Below, piece after piece: positions 1 through 10,795 of a stretch of DNA of 30,898 nt (positions within the stretch are counted from its first letter, which is position 1; every line of letters begins with the position of its first letter). This stretch comes from Chara braunii (Eukaryota; Streptophyta; Charophyceae; Charales; Characeae). Position numbers and translations under genes: made by a program. The stretch lies in assembly GCA_003427395.1 (NCBI GenBank), contig BFEA01000745.1, forward strand, positions 475,759 through 506,656. The letters are read 5' to 3'. A model generated the notes under the pieces. It was not told the origin of the DNA, searched no databases, and was given only the letters and a program-made list of their open reading frames with translations.

Positions 1-403
1 AACTCCAGGGAACTGTGCAGATACTGTACACAGGTAAGCTGAGGTCAAGGGATCGACCCCTGGGATCTGCATCGGCTACTGCCAAAGGTGAAAACTGTTT
101 CACTACCCTTGAAACCCTCTCTTCTTCCTTCGCGGTTTTTGTCCTCCTCGTGGCTTGGGGGCCACGCCCGGAGGCGTGGCGTGGCATGTTTTTAAGTAAT
201 CCGTTGTTGCATTGCCTCTATCTCCTCTCGAAAGTTTGAATGGGAAGAGAAGACGCGCGAAAGTGCGCACGTGGCGCGAGCACGGCTGGTTTGTTGCTGG
301 CGCAAAGGAACGCGGTTGTGTGGGCGTGCGGCTTAGCGGAGCCGTACATCGCTTACCGGAGCGGCGCTGGCGCTCAGCTCCTCCTTCTCATCGAAAAAAC
401 TCA
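1..403. other. Left edge, no gene recognised
   Basis: I see no convincing coding region here. A plausible splice donor (CACAG followed by GTAAGC) occurs near base 33, so the first 33 bases could be the end of an exon, perhaps of the same plus-strand gene as the dynein exons. The segment is too short to identify. Bases 240-400 are GC-rich with no recognised family. The last part ends in the 17-bp target duplication of LINE A. Confidence 0.4.
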
Positions 404-417
404 CCCGTCAGTCCGGT

Positions 418-420
<3 letters not shown>
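404..420. repeat. Left target site duplication of LINE A
   Basis: The 17-bp sequence CCCGTCAGTCCGGTTCC lies directly before a long poly-T run, which is the LINE poly-A tail seen from the plus strand. It is repeated without mismatch at 9554-9570. A target duplication of this length is normal for L1-type target-primed insertion. The sequence itself belongs to the 3' UTR of another LINE (copy B), so it also identifies the insertion target. Confidence 0.8.
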
Positions 421-453
<33 letters not shown>

Positions 454-982
454 GAACCTTATGGTTCTGGCTCCTACCATTCCGGGGAGCAACAGTCCGG
501 TTCCTATTCCCCCGGCAAGTCAAAATGGAAAACATGAAAGATACACACACGCTCCTCCCCATTATGGATGGGAGGTCCGAGAAGGCGGCATTGATTACTT
601 CCATGAGGAAGGATATACCACCCCTCTCCCCTGCCTAAGCTATCCTATCTTACTTCGTCTATTCAAGCGCAATGTTTCCCGCTAAGCCTTTTCCTCTCAG
701 ACCCTGTAAGGGTAATTGCCGGACGGGTCTTGGAAACCAAAAAAACCTTTAGCTGTTGACACTCATCCCGCCCCTTAAACCCTAAACCCTTTTCGATGCC
801 CTAAACCCTCCCTTTTGGTAAACCTAGAAAACCTTTAGCTGTTGTGCTATTTCCCCTGTGCTACCCTAACCCCATATATCCCCGTTTAACACTCATCCCG
901 GTCCTAACACCCTAAACCCTTTCTGACTCCCTAAACCATCCCTTGCGATCTACCCCAAAATTCTTCCTGTTCTCTCAAACTC
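421..982 (-). repeat. LINE A 3' UTR and poly-A tail
   Basis: The poly-T run at 421-447 is followed by the LINE tail motif also seen at 13947, 16503 and 18336: a stretch around ACCTTATGGTTCTGG, then GTCCGGTTCCTATTCC and CCGGCAAGTC. Further in, two related blocks at 760-830 and 890-950, offset by 130 bp, each begin CACTCATCCCG and carry several CCCTAAA heptamers. CCCTAAA is the plant-type telomere unit, but here the copies are interspersed and not an array. The zf-RVT coding end of ORF2 lies just upstream in the LINE sense. Confidence 0.7.
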
Positions 983-3900
983 TTATGTACTTCTTCCCCC
1001 TCTCCATTTAAACAAAAGTTGCGATCCTTGGATGACTGCTACTGCTCCCTGTCCTAGTATGTTCCATTTGAATGTCGTCATGATGTCTTTCTCATGTTGT
1101 GGTTGTTGTCGTATCTGAGTTCTCACCCTTTTCCACCGAGCCTTGAGATGTGTTTCGATGAGTACGAGGAAATTCTCTCTCGCCTCCTGTCTATGCATTG
1201 TTGTTCCCTCCATTGTGGCTTGACATCGATGCTTCCAAATGGTCCAAAGACCATATTGGCGTAGTAACTGGAAAATATGTTTCTGAAAGGGTTTCCACTG
1301 TTTAGGAATCCGCTGGCCCAGTAGTAATGTGATCTTAGAGTCCGGGAAGGGGCTGCATACCATTTGGTGCCAGATGTTTTTGGCTTCATCCCACATCGCC
1401 GATGCTTCCTCACACTCCAATAAGCAATGCAACATTGTTTCTGGTATTCCTTGTTGGCATACCCTACAGATCTCTCCCTCCACACTTCTCTGCCTGTGAC
1501 TTCTTCTTTCGTTGAGCCAGACATTCGCTGGGAGTGCAACGTGGGCTGTTGGCCACTGCATACTCCTGATTGAACCCAGCCTTATGGCCACTATTCTTGC
1601 CCATGGAGTTTTTGACAATTGACCTGTGGGGACCCCCACTCTCTTCTCCCATCGCTTGAGCAGAGTGGGCGTCATGGAGTAGGAGCGGATCCGCAACCTG
1701 TACCCTATTCTCGTGGTGTAATGCAGAATATTTATTCTCCTTGACACCCGTGTTTGACCACTTCTGATGTTCCATGCCCATTACGCAGAGTCTACCTCCA
1801 GTTCCTCAATTGGGACCCGTGTTTGACCACTGCTGATGTTCCATGCCCATTCCACGAGTTGTATATCGTGAAAACCTCTGTCTCTATCACCCTCACCTTC
1901 CGTAAGTAGTGTTTAAGGATGCTTAAGGATGTTTTGGTGGCCATATCCAATTGGGACGTGGTGTTGGAAGGATGAAGTATGTCATACTTCTCTGCCATTA
2001 GCCAGTCGGGCCTAGAGGTCTCCAAGCCCNATATTCTGAAGACCTCTTTAGGTTNCTTGTCNTCTTCCCATGTGGCCCAGTCTCCCATACCCCATTGCTT
2101 TTCAGATAGCAGNAANTGTTCNCATGCTTGTGGTATGGNCCNCTTCACCAGTGCCNGNTTTTCCGNCAATTTGTNACNTCCCTTCAGTTGTGTCCTTNGT
2201 TCCGCAGNNGTTTTCCATCTCCTTTCCCCTTCTTCCCAGAGGTGCTTGATCTGCCATACCCCATGCTCCAGCCATCTTCCCCACCTCGTGTCTGTTACCG
2301 ATAGTGTCAGCGGTTTCCCTTGACTGTCCTTAATGCTTGCATTGCAAAATAATGGTTGTCTAAGCACTTCTTCCGTTGTTGTAGGCTCTTTGACTCTTGC
2401 AGGGAAGATCTCCTTCCACAACTTTATGAGCTGCACCCAATAAGAGGGAGATCGAGCTACCTCCTCCTGGCTTGCAATATTCTCATCCCTGGTGCCAACC
2501 TTTGCCCAATTTCCACACATTATCCAGAACTGACCTGACATATTACTTGGCGTTTTGTACCTTGCTATTTGTTTTATCTTCTCTAACACTAATGAGGTCC
2601 ACGAAAGGTTTGGTTGTGAAATTAGCTTTGTGACCCATTTGGTTTGAAGCGCTTTCAATTGGATGTCTGGATCCAGTATGCCAAGTCCCCCCTGATGTTT
2701 GGTTCTAGTGACATGTTTCCAAGCGACCTTAGATATGAAGTGATTAGTGTTTGGTTTGGCTGTCCAAAGATATGCCGCCGCTCTTTTTCTTAGTTGGACT
2801 GTCGTTGCTTTTGGCGGAGACCAAATAGACCCAGCATACCACAACATGAAGAAAATGGATGCATTAAGTATCAGTGCCCTTCCATATATTGATGTATACA
2901 CCGGCGACCATGTTTTATCAAAATCTTTGACATTAAATCCGCTGCCATAGAATAGTGTGTTCCACCTTCTGTTATTTTGATACCGAGATATCTGAGCGGA
3001 ACCGTAGGAGTCTTCCACTGCAGACCCTCCGGATTGTTGAGAGGGAAAGCGTCTTCTTGCCCTTGCTCTGTCAGCCACCAGCCCATTGTTTTTTGCCAAT
3101 TGACCTTCATCTCCGACGCAAGCTGAAAGGCTTCCATTGCCCTTGTTAACGCTGAAAGGAAGAGTCCGAAGCTCTAATCAGTACTGTTAAGTCGTCAGCG
3201 AAAAGAATTGTAGTAGGAAGGTGAACCTTATGTCCTTGTTGATCTGGCTGCGCTGTTAGCCTGTGGATTGATGGATCCTTACCGAGGAAGGAGGCTACTG
3301 CCTCCATTATGAAAAGGAAAATGGGAGCTGCCAAAGGATCTACTTGTCTCACGGACCTCGACATCTCGTAGGTCAGAGAGAGATGGCCGTTAACCTGCAC
3401 CTGCCCCTGTGCATGGTTGTAGAGGACTCTTATCCACTTCCTGAAGTTGGGGCCGACCCCCATCTTTTCCATGCATTGCTGTAGAAAAGGCCAGCTGACC
3501 TGATCATACGCCTTTTCGAAATCCAAAAACAAAATTGCTGCGTTAATTTTTGTATCCCTTATGTACCGGACTGTTTCCGTTAAAGTCATAACGTTATCCA
3601 AGATAAATCTTCCCGGAATAAGACCCGTTTGATCTATATGGAAACACTTGGTTGTAATAGCCGATAGACGATTGGCTAGTGCCTTGGCTTCTATCTTGCG
3701 TGTGAGGGTTAACAACGTTATTGGTCTGTAGTTGCGTATGTCAGTCAGGGATCCCTTCTTATATAGAAGTGTAACTATTCCTGTTGCTGACTCCCGCCCT
3801 ATTCCTTCCTCTTGCCACGCCTGTTCTAGAAAGGCCAAGTATTCGTCTCCCAAAATCGGCCATCATTCCATCCAAAACTCCTTAGTGAGACCATCTTTCC

Positions 3901-5456
3901 CTGGGGTTTTGTTTGGGGTCATGGACCGTAATGCTTCCCATAATTCCTCTTGAGTCAGAGGAGCGTCCAATCTTGCAGCCTAAAGCGGCGAAATCGTGGT
4001 CTGCAGATGATTGAGGAATTTGGACCGTGCATCTGCCGCCTGATTCCTTGGGTACTCCTCCTCTCTTGACCTATACAAATTGCTGTAAAAATCAAAGGCT
4101 ATCCCCAACATTCCTTCTTTGTCTGAGGTTAGCCCTCTTGGGCCGTCAAGCTGGGCTATGAGATTGTTCCTTCCTCTGGATTTTATTTTTTGGAAGAAAA
4201 ACCTAGTCATTTTTTCCCCTTCTTCCCATTCCTTGACTCTAGCCCTCATTTGTAAACCCCTTGATCTCCATCGCTGCCATTCCGCCATTTCCTCCCTTGC
4301 CGCTTCGAGCGCTCTTTCATATATTTCGTTTCCTGGAGAATTTATAATATTGCGCTCTGCTAGTTTTATTGCTTGCTGCAACTCTAACTCCCTTTCTTCT
4401 CTTCTAGCCGCTAACCTCCTGGCTACCCCCGCCGAGGCTTTAGAGAGTGTCATTACCAGCTCAGGGAATGATTGTGTTTCTGGATTATGATCTTGACATA
4501 CTTGCAGCACCATCTGCCTCATTTCCTGCGTTCTCAGCAAGGAGTTACTTAATTTGTAGAACCCCTTGCCTCTTTTAACTTGTTTATCTGTCACCAGGTG
4601 CAAGTGAACTGGCTTGTGGTCTAATCCCGTCCCATAGGGTAATTCCCCTATACTTACCGAATGTATCATACCTATTATACCAGGCGAGGTTAGGTAATAG
4701 TCTATTCTCGAAGCCGACACATGTTGATTGCGATTTCTCTTCAAGTAAGTGAATTGTCTTTCATTTGGATAGTGGAGCCTGTAGGGATCCACCAGATCTG
4801 TACTAGTCATCAATCTATGAATAGGCAAGGCCTCCTCAGACAAGCCCTCATCCCATGATGTGACTCCTCCCGATAGTCTATCTAAGTTAGGGTCCAATGT
4901 GGCATTCCAGTCCCCTACTATTATCAAGTGTCTATCTACTTCCAAAATTTTTTGGAGGCGACCTATAAACTCTACTCGTTGTTGGAACGTGTTGGGACAG
5001 TAAACTGAAATCAACGTGTAAGGTTCCTCGTGTAGCTCGAAATTGACTTTTACCCACCTTCCCTCTACTTCATCTAACGCAGTATTTATGATGTGTATGT
5101 TGCTTGCTGCAGCTGACCTTTTGTTCTGAATTATAGCCACTCCCGTCGAGTGCTGACCAACTGCCGGTGCCCACCAAGCGTCTCTGAAGTCTCTGTATCA
5201 CCTTGTTTTTTACACTTTTGTGCTCCATTGTTTCTTTGAGATGTGTTTCTTGAAGACAAACAAAGTCCGACGAGGAAGCGGTGAACCAATCCGTATAATT
5301 CAATACGTTCTGCCATTTGTCTTGATTTTCCAAAATTCCAACCATCCCATTTATATTCCAAGAAGTTATCCTAAGATTCCTAACTTCTGGTTGCGTTAGG
5401 CTCCCTTTATCCACCCTTAGCTGCTTCCTAGGCCTGCCCTCCTCCCCTTCGTCCAT
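983..5456 (-). pseudogene. LINE A ORF2: endonuclease, reverse transcriptase, zf-RVT, broken
   Basis: ORF2 encodes the LINE replication enzyme, which nicks target DNA and primes reverse transcription from the cut. From 5456, an APE-type endonuclease starts with WNING (about residue 33) and QETHL. After a frameshift near 5140-5070 it continues with GDWNATLDPNLDR, RIDYYLTS and LDHKP. The reverse transcriptase follows at 3853-3146, with YRPITLL, FLDFEKAYDQV and the catalytic FADD encoded at 3191-3202. RYLGI then lies near 3000. The C-terminus (1747-983) has a CX2C...HX4C zf-RVT motif. I see no RNase H domain. Breaks occur near 5100, 3980-3853, 3140 and 1790-1750, and N runs blur 2030-2215. A 69-bp segment is duplicated at 1746-1852. 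Confidence 0.85.
1746..1852. repeat. 69-bp offset partial tandem duplication in LINE A ORF2
   Basis: A stretch of about 37 bases beginning ACCCGTGTTTGACCAC at 1746 recurs at 1815 with one or two differences. The offset of 69 bp is a multiple of three, so the duplication alone would not shift frame. It sits at the junction between the post-RT region and the zf-RVT fragment. Similar local duplications occur in LINE B and LINE C. Confidence 0.7.
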
Positions 5457-5503
5457 GAGGCGCCTATGCTTTTGCTATGTCTGTCCTTTACGTTCCCCTT
5501 GAT

Positions 5504-8408
5504 TTATGATCCTTGCAAGGTGGTTTCCAGCATTGTGGATACCAACGATATTCTCTCTTCTAGGAATTCCGGTTTCCAAGCAAAAGCATCCACCCTAATT
5601 GCTACTGCAGCGCAACGAGATACCCATTCCGTTGTGACCTCACCTCCCAACAATCCATAGGGAATGGTTTCCACCACCTGCCAAGGCATCCAAATCAATC
5701 CTTCCTTGAGTTCAGAGTCGGCGTGCATGTGTAGGAGCAGCGGTCTGAAGTCCGCTGCTGATTCATCTCCTCCTCCCCCTAATTCCATAGCTTCTTCCCT
5801 CTTATCCCCCAAAACATATGCTCGAGAAGGCACTCCCTCCCCAATCAGATTCTTCATATTTTCACCCTTACAGGCACTTACCTGTGTTGTCACCAATTGA
5901 AGACACTGGTGAATTGCCACCTCCCAGTCCGAGTGTTTTTCATTCCAACGGCAAGGCAGAATGACTCTCCTCTTCATCCCTTTTGTGGCTTCCAGTCTTG
6001 CTGCTGCTTCAATTTCTCTCCAGCTACCATTTGCAGTTTTCTGTAGATTCACCGTATCCTCCTCCAATTCCTTATTCTCATCCTTTAGCACATTAATCTG
6101 GGCCACCAATATCGCTACTTGCCTCCTCAATTCCTGTTTTTCTTCCTCTTCTTACTCTTTCAGTTTCTGTTCAGCTCCCTTTGTCAGACCATCCTTCGAA
6201 CTCTGCTTTAGTCCCACTCTACTTCCCTGTTCTTCTTCCTTCTGAGCCTTTCTTTTCTTACTTTCTCCCTTACTCTCCTTAATGTCATATGTTTTTGGCC
6301 ATTGGAAGATCTTTGCGTATTCATCATGCTGAATGTGGATGTCATTCTCGTCCAAGCGAACCTTCCTTGCATACTGTTCTGCGTAAAATTCTTTGATTTC
6401 CCCTTCCCTCCTTAGTAACTCAAATCTGTTTTCTGAGGTGATATCTTTTGCCACCTGTGTTGCCTGTTTGAGGTTTCTCAAATGTTTATGATGGGCAAGC
6501 CTGATCTCACACTCAATCATCCTTCCCCATTCCAACTCTTCCACTTCTTGAATCCATTGTTCCATGGAACTGTCCTCCTCCTTTGACCCTTCTTGCTCCC
6601 CTCCTCCTTCTGATGACTCTTTCGATTCCATATCCTCTGAACCATCCCTCTGATCTTCCTTCGCTTGCAATATTTCCTCCTCTGTCATGTTTTCCACATT
6701 ACGCATCCGCCTCCTTCTTTCCTCTCTTTCCTTATCGGATTCTGATGTGGTGGCGGTTCCCTTAGACCCTCTCTTGTCTTCTCCCTCCTGACCTGTGCTC
6801 CCCGACATCGCTGTAGCGTGAGTGGTTCGCTCCTTTGTGTCTGTTGCTGTGTCCTGCGCCGTTGATGCTTTGCTGTGCTGTCTTTTTGGACGCGGTGCCC
6901 TTCCCACGTGATTCTCAGATTTATCTATTTACCCGAACGTCTCCTTTCTTTTCAAAGGTTGGCTGCTTCCACATGTGTCCTCCCCTTCCCCTTCTCCACA
7001 CTCCATATTTTCCCCTTGCTCTTGCCCTATTTCCCCCGAGACCCCCTTGTTACCCACCTGCTGTTCCTGTTGCTGTGCCCTGACCGCCTCATTTTCCATA
7101 AAAGCCATTTCTGCATTTTTCCCAACTGTGTGGAGGTCGTTCATGAGCTGCAATCTTTGTTGCACATCCAGCATGATTGTGTCATCCAACATTGGTTCGT
7201 AATATACCTTGTTTCCTTATCCTCCATTCTCTTTGCTCCCGTCTGCCTCCATCTGCTGTCGTAAGGGGGGTATATGTGTGGTTTGATAGTGGGATCTTTC
7301 TTCAACACCCACACCCATTTGGGGTTGTCCAAATTATCATAAAAAATCCACCCCCTATATTGAGGAGAATTAATATACCACACCCCTGGTTTACTCTCAC
7401 ATTCTTGCAGCATAGACTGACGCAGTGGAATCTGCTTCCCCCCTACCGCCCCCTGCGGACAGAAAGATCCCAGATGCCCTCTTCCCCTACATTTAAAACA
7501 GAAGGGATTCGTTTTGGAGGATATAAACACAATTATCCTCTGCCCACTTTTCCTAAAAATCCATTGATCGGGGAACTTCGGCGGAGCGCCCGATTTAACC
7601 TCCAGACATGCCACACGAGAGTCATGGTTCGGTGCAAGGAAATTCGGGTTAGTAGGGAGCCAATCAATGATTGGGTTATTCGGGAATTCCTCCTCCAGCC
7701 TCTTTTGAACAAAGTTATGCATCCCCTCCGACAGATTATCGAATTGAACCCAAAAATGGTTTCTCATCATTGATTGCCTATGTCTCGACGCCTTAGCCTA
7801 TGGGGGTCTTGCTGGTTTCCAAGCCTGGATGGTGACCACTGCACCCTTGCACTTTAACGAGCCAATCGATAGCAAATACTGGGTGTAAGTTTGGTCCACA
7901 CAAACAATCATTACCGCAAACCTTCCTTTATGATACGAAACATCAGGTTCCCCTCCCGGAATGCTTTCCATCCATCACCCATCTTCTTTTCTCATTAAGG
8001 GAAATGTCCCTGCTTCTTCCTGAGAAGTTGAAGATGACCGCGTGTTTCTTATATAACTCAAGTAGTGACTGTATATCCTCCTCTCGGTATTCCCATACTT
8101 CCACCTCTTCTTCCTTCCCTCCTTCTCCCTTGATTACCCTCCCTCGTCACCTTGATATCTGACTTAATTTGCCTTTTGTCTAGCAGAAATTCCATTGCCT
8201 TTTGGCCCAACGTGCGCGGCTTGGATTCCCCCATTTTTATATTTGTCCCTGATTGAGATGCTGACTGAGATGATTGATTCCCTGATATCCCTTCCTTCTT
8301 TTGATTGAAATCGTACTTCTCCCTTGCATTCATTGCCCTCTGGGCAGCCGCTGAATATGACATTGCCATGTTTGATTCTGCTCCCCTGTCTTCCTTCTGG
8401 TTTGTCAA
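5504..8408 (-). pseudogene. LINE A ORF1: zinc-knuckle RNA-binding protein, broken
   Basis: ORF1 of plant L1-type LINEs makes an RNA-binding protein that coats the element RNA. The likely N-terminus is at 8408 (starts MTNQKEDRGAES), with frame breaks between 8058 and 7770. The fragment at 7770-7141 holds FWVQFDNLSEG, then PPKFPDQW, and a full CCHC knuckle (CFKCRGRGHLGSFC). A tryptophan-rich block follows (GVWYINSP, GWIFYDN, PKWVW, IYPPYDS). The segment at 6907-6152 is highly charged and rich in Glu, Lys and Ser, with likely coiled coil. The segment at 6130-5504 begins with a heptad-like helix and is the probable C-terminus. The frame changes near 7190, 6920 and 6140, so the copy is dead. LINE C has the same domain order. 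Confidence 0.75.
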
Positions 8409-9553
8409 TCCCCCCTGGAAGTATGATCACCTTTTCACTTCTTCCTTTCAGTTGGCCTTTCGAATAGCAATGAGCAAACGTTTTCCCTTGTTGTCAACTA
8501 AGTTAAGATGCGAGAGACTTCTTACCTGGCGTCTTTCTCTCTTTGCTTGCTTACCCTTTAGCACACTAATGACGATTTTCCGCCGATCAGAGGTGGCACT
8601 GACGTGCAAGTCAGCGCAGCAATGACGATACTCACGCTAATCCGAGGTGGCACTGCCTCAGATTCTCCGGCGATCAGAGGTGGCGCTGACATGCAAATCA
8701 GCGCAGCAATGACGATACTCACTCCAATCCTAGGTGGTACTGCCCCAACAGATAGCGCAGCAATGACGAATGCGACGTCGATCCGAGGTGGCACTTAAGT
8801 CTTAGCCCGCACCGCCAATCGGAGATGGCACTGCTTTAGCAGACAGCGCAGCAATGACGAATGTGACGTCAATCCGAGGTGACTCTTAAGTACTAGCGTG
8901 CGCGCTCACTCGACTATTCTCCCGGCGAACAGAAATGCTGGTGTGACGGTCACTTGACGATTCTCACGGCGATCCGAGGTGGCGCTGAGGTGCGACGATC
9001 CGAAATGCTGACGTGGCGATCAGAGGTGGCGCTGACGTATTAGCCAGCACCGCAATGGCTCCGATCCAAAGTAGCACTGACCTACCAATCCCCGTCGACC
9101 CCGATGTTTCAGAGCAGCAATACTCCCACCTATCCGAATGGCGCTGACGTACTCTCACGCCGTTCGAAGGTGATTCCGACACCTCAACCCTCTGTAGTCG
9201 TGTCCGACACCTGCCCCCGATGCATTGACCTACTTTCGTCGACTCCGACTTTCCGACGCGTTGCGCGCTGACAGCCGAAATTCGCCTCCCTCTACCCCAA
9301 GTTGGAGCGAGGAAGGCTGCTGACGTGCAGCGACTTGCACGCGATGAGCAGCGACCTACACGCGATGAGCAGTCAAGATTCGCCTCCCCCCACCCCAAAT
9401 TGGGGCGAGGATGGTTGATGCCGTATAGCGATCCAGCGTGATGAGCGATGTTGGAGACTGCCGTATAAAGTTGCTGCGTCTTCGACGCCCCCCGCTTGCC
9501 GACGTCGCAGCTACGATGCGCGGTGTTTAGCGCGCTACCCCAGCACGTCAGTC
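8409..9553 (-). promoter_or_regulatory. LINE A 5' UTR with degenerate tandem monomers
   Basis: Between ORF1 and the right target duplication lies a GC-rich segment. From about 8570 to 9170 a degenerate unit recurs: GATCMGAGGTGGCRCTGAC followed in several copies by AGCGCAGCAATGACGA. I count about ten partial copies with irregular spacing, read on the plus strand. Tandem 5' UTR monomers act as promoters in some L1 families such as mouse L1. Here the promoter role is inferred from position alone. Short reading frames in these repeats are by-products of the repetition. Confidence 0.6.
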
Positions 9554-9570
9554 CCCGTCAGTCCGGTTCC
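9554..9570. repeat. Right target site duplication of LINE A
   Basis: This is a perfect copy of the 17 bases at 404-420, lying between the 5' end of LINE A and the body of LINE B. Removing 421-9570 would rejoin a continuous LINE B 3' UTR, which shows that copy A entered copy B. Confidence 0.8.
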
Positions 9571-10510
9571 TATTCCCCCCCGGCAAGTCAAAATTGAATA
9601 CATCATAGTACACACTCACGCTTCTTTCTGTCTGGCCGAAGGAACCCTGACCAGCATTGATAACTCCTGTATGGGAGGATTGACTGTCGGCTCGCCCTAC
9701 CCTAGTTTTCCTCTCAGAAACCCTGTTGGTTCTGTCGAATAGGCATTGAAGCACAAGAAACTGGGAGAGATGTCTGTCAATCTGAGACTAAAGCCTCTCA
9801 GGACTGCATTCCTTGGAGTGGACCACTTCTTCCAAATCAATTTATTGATGACTGTCGCAATCTTTCCCTGTAGCAGCCAGTCTCTCATGAAGATTCATCT
9901 CCTGAGGGCGAGTCTTTCAAGTTTGCCTCTCGTTGCTGCCGACACACTTCTCAATTTGCATCGGATCTCTGTTTCCACCGTCCTCAGCAGAAGAATCCAC
10001 ATTTCTTCCTTGACCACTTTTGAACCCTCGATTGTCTTGGTGCATCTCCTTTTCCATATGACCCACTGGGCTAGTTTCCTAAGCATGTGAAACCAGACCA
10101 CTTTTCCTCCTGTGAGACTGTCGGGCAGAAGAATCCACATTTCTTCCTTGACCACTTTTGAACCCTCGATTGTCTTGGTGCATCTCCTCTTCCATATGAC
10201 CCACTGGGCTAGTTTCCTGAGCATGTGAAATCAGACCGCTTTTCCTCCTGTGAGACTGTTGGGAATGTTAGATAGAAGTAGGATATTCTGAGGGGTGAGG
10301 TTGGGGGGAGGTGATGAGAAGAGAAGGGACCATAGATTTCGGACTTTGTTCCATATCCAGGCAGCCTGACTGCAGTATAGGAGGCAGTGGGGTATGTCTT
10401 CCAGATCGCTGTCATTGGGCAGTACGCAGAGTTCCGAGCTGTCAAGATCCAAGTGTGTGCAAGTTCTTCATGTAAGGGACGCTGAATCCGGTTTTCAACG
10501 ATAATGTAAG
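9571..10510 (-). mobile_element. LINE copy B, 5'-truncated 3' end
   Basis: The sequence after the LINE A target duplication continues as a LINE 3' UTR of the B/C/D type (TATTCC, CCGGCAAGTC, then a block around GCCGAAGGAACCCTGACCAGCATTGA shared with copy D at 14064). ORF2 C-terminal coding runs to about 10510. The peptide includes WIWNKVRNLWSLLFSSPP and LRKLAQWVIWKRRC, close to LINE C and LINE D. The 5' end is lost in a purine-rich stretch near 10505. Its original poly-A end is not clear, because the bases before 404 do not match the usual tail. Confidence 0.75.
9987..10262. repeat. 138-bp tandem duplication in LINE B ORF2
   Basis: The unit at 9987-10124 is repeated at 10125-10262 with only a few differences. 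A period of 138 bp equals 46 codons, so the translated minus strand repeats MLRKLAQWVIWKRRCTKT and the residues after it in frame. High identity between units suggests the duplication is recent compared with the decay of the copy. Confidence 0.85.
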
Positions 10511-10553
10511 GGGGAAAAAAAAAGTCACAATGTTTAGAAAGGTCCAAGAATTG

Positions 10554-10783
10554 CGAGGTTGCTATGGATTGGGAGGTGTGACGCCCGGTAGCAGTCCCTC
10601 CCTTGAGAGGCGACTAGAGCCACAAGCGATAGGCCGACCTTCTTTCACGTCTATTCTCCCCCTCCTCGTTTGTTTTATTGTAAAAAGTGCTAAAAAATGC
10701 TTGCCGGTGATTAGTAACTGGACTGACGCCCCCTGAGAATAGAAGGGGTTGTGTTGGTTTGAAAGAGGGAAAAAAAAAAACGA
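10554..10783 (+). mobile_element. SINE-like retroposon with LINE-type 3' tail
   Basis: This 230-bp segment ends in an A run at 10770-10780 and is flanked by GGTCCAAGAATTG at 10541-10553 and 10784-10796, a perfect 13-bp target duplication. Its 3' part (GCTTGCCGGTGATTAGTAAC, then GGACTGACGCCCC and GAGAATAGAAGGGG) closely matches the end of the snapback arms at 15330-15375. More loosely it matches the sense-strand tail of LINEs B, C and D (CTTGCCGG, CCGGACTGACGCTCCCCAGAATGGAA). Tail sharing is how many SINEs borrow a LINE's reverse transcriptase. I could not identify a pol III A or B box with confidence. Confidence 0.65.
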
Positions 10784-10795
10784 GGTCCAAGAATT

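Larger units (their letters stand above)
421..9553 (-). mobile_element. LINE copy A, L1-type, probably full length, decayed
   Basis: On the minus strand this reads as a 5' UTR of about 1.1 kb, then ORF1 (zinc-knuckle RNA-binding protein), then ORF2 (endonuclease, reverse transcriptase, zf-RVT), a 3' UTR and a poly-A tail of about 27 bases. The perfect 17-bp flanking duplication fixes both ends, giving about 9.1 kb. That length and a repetitive 5' UTR suggest the insertion was not 5'-truncated. Both reading frames carry frameshifts or stops, so this copy should be inactive. Bases 2030-2215 contain many N. The copy is antisense to the dynein gene. It shares its 3' UTR type with copy E and differs from copies B, C and D. 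Confidence 0.85.

Noticed and set aside
8558-8798. Repetitive reading frames with PPRI and IAAL motifs on both strands
   Set aside because: They come from the tandem repeats of the LINE A 5' UTR, which keep both strands open. There is no independent sign of a protein.
8570-9170. Possible CRISPR array
   Set aside because: Repeats are degenerate, unevenly spaced, and lie inside a eukaryotic LINE. There are no uniform spacers and no cas genes.
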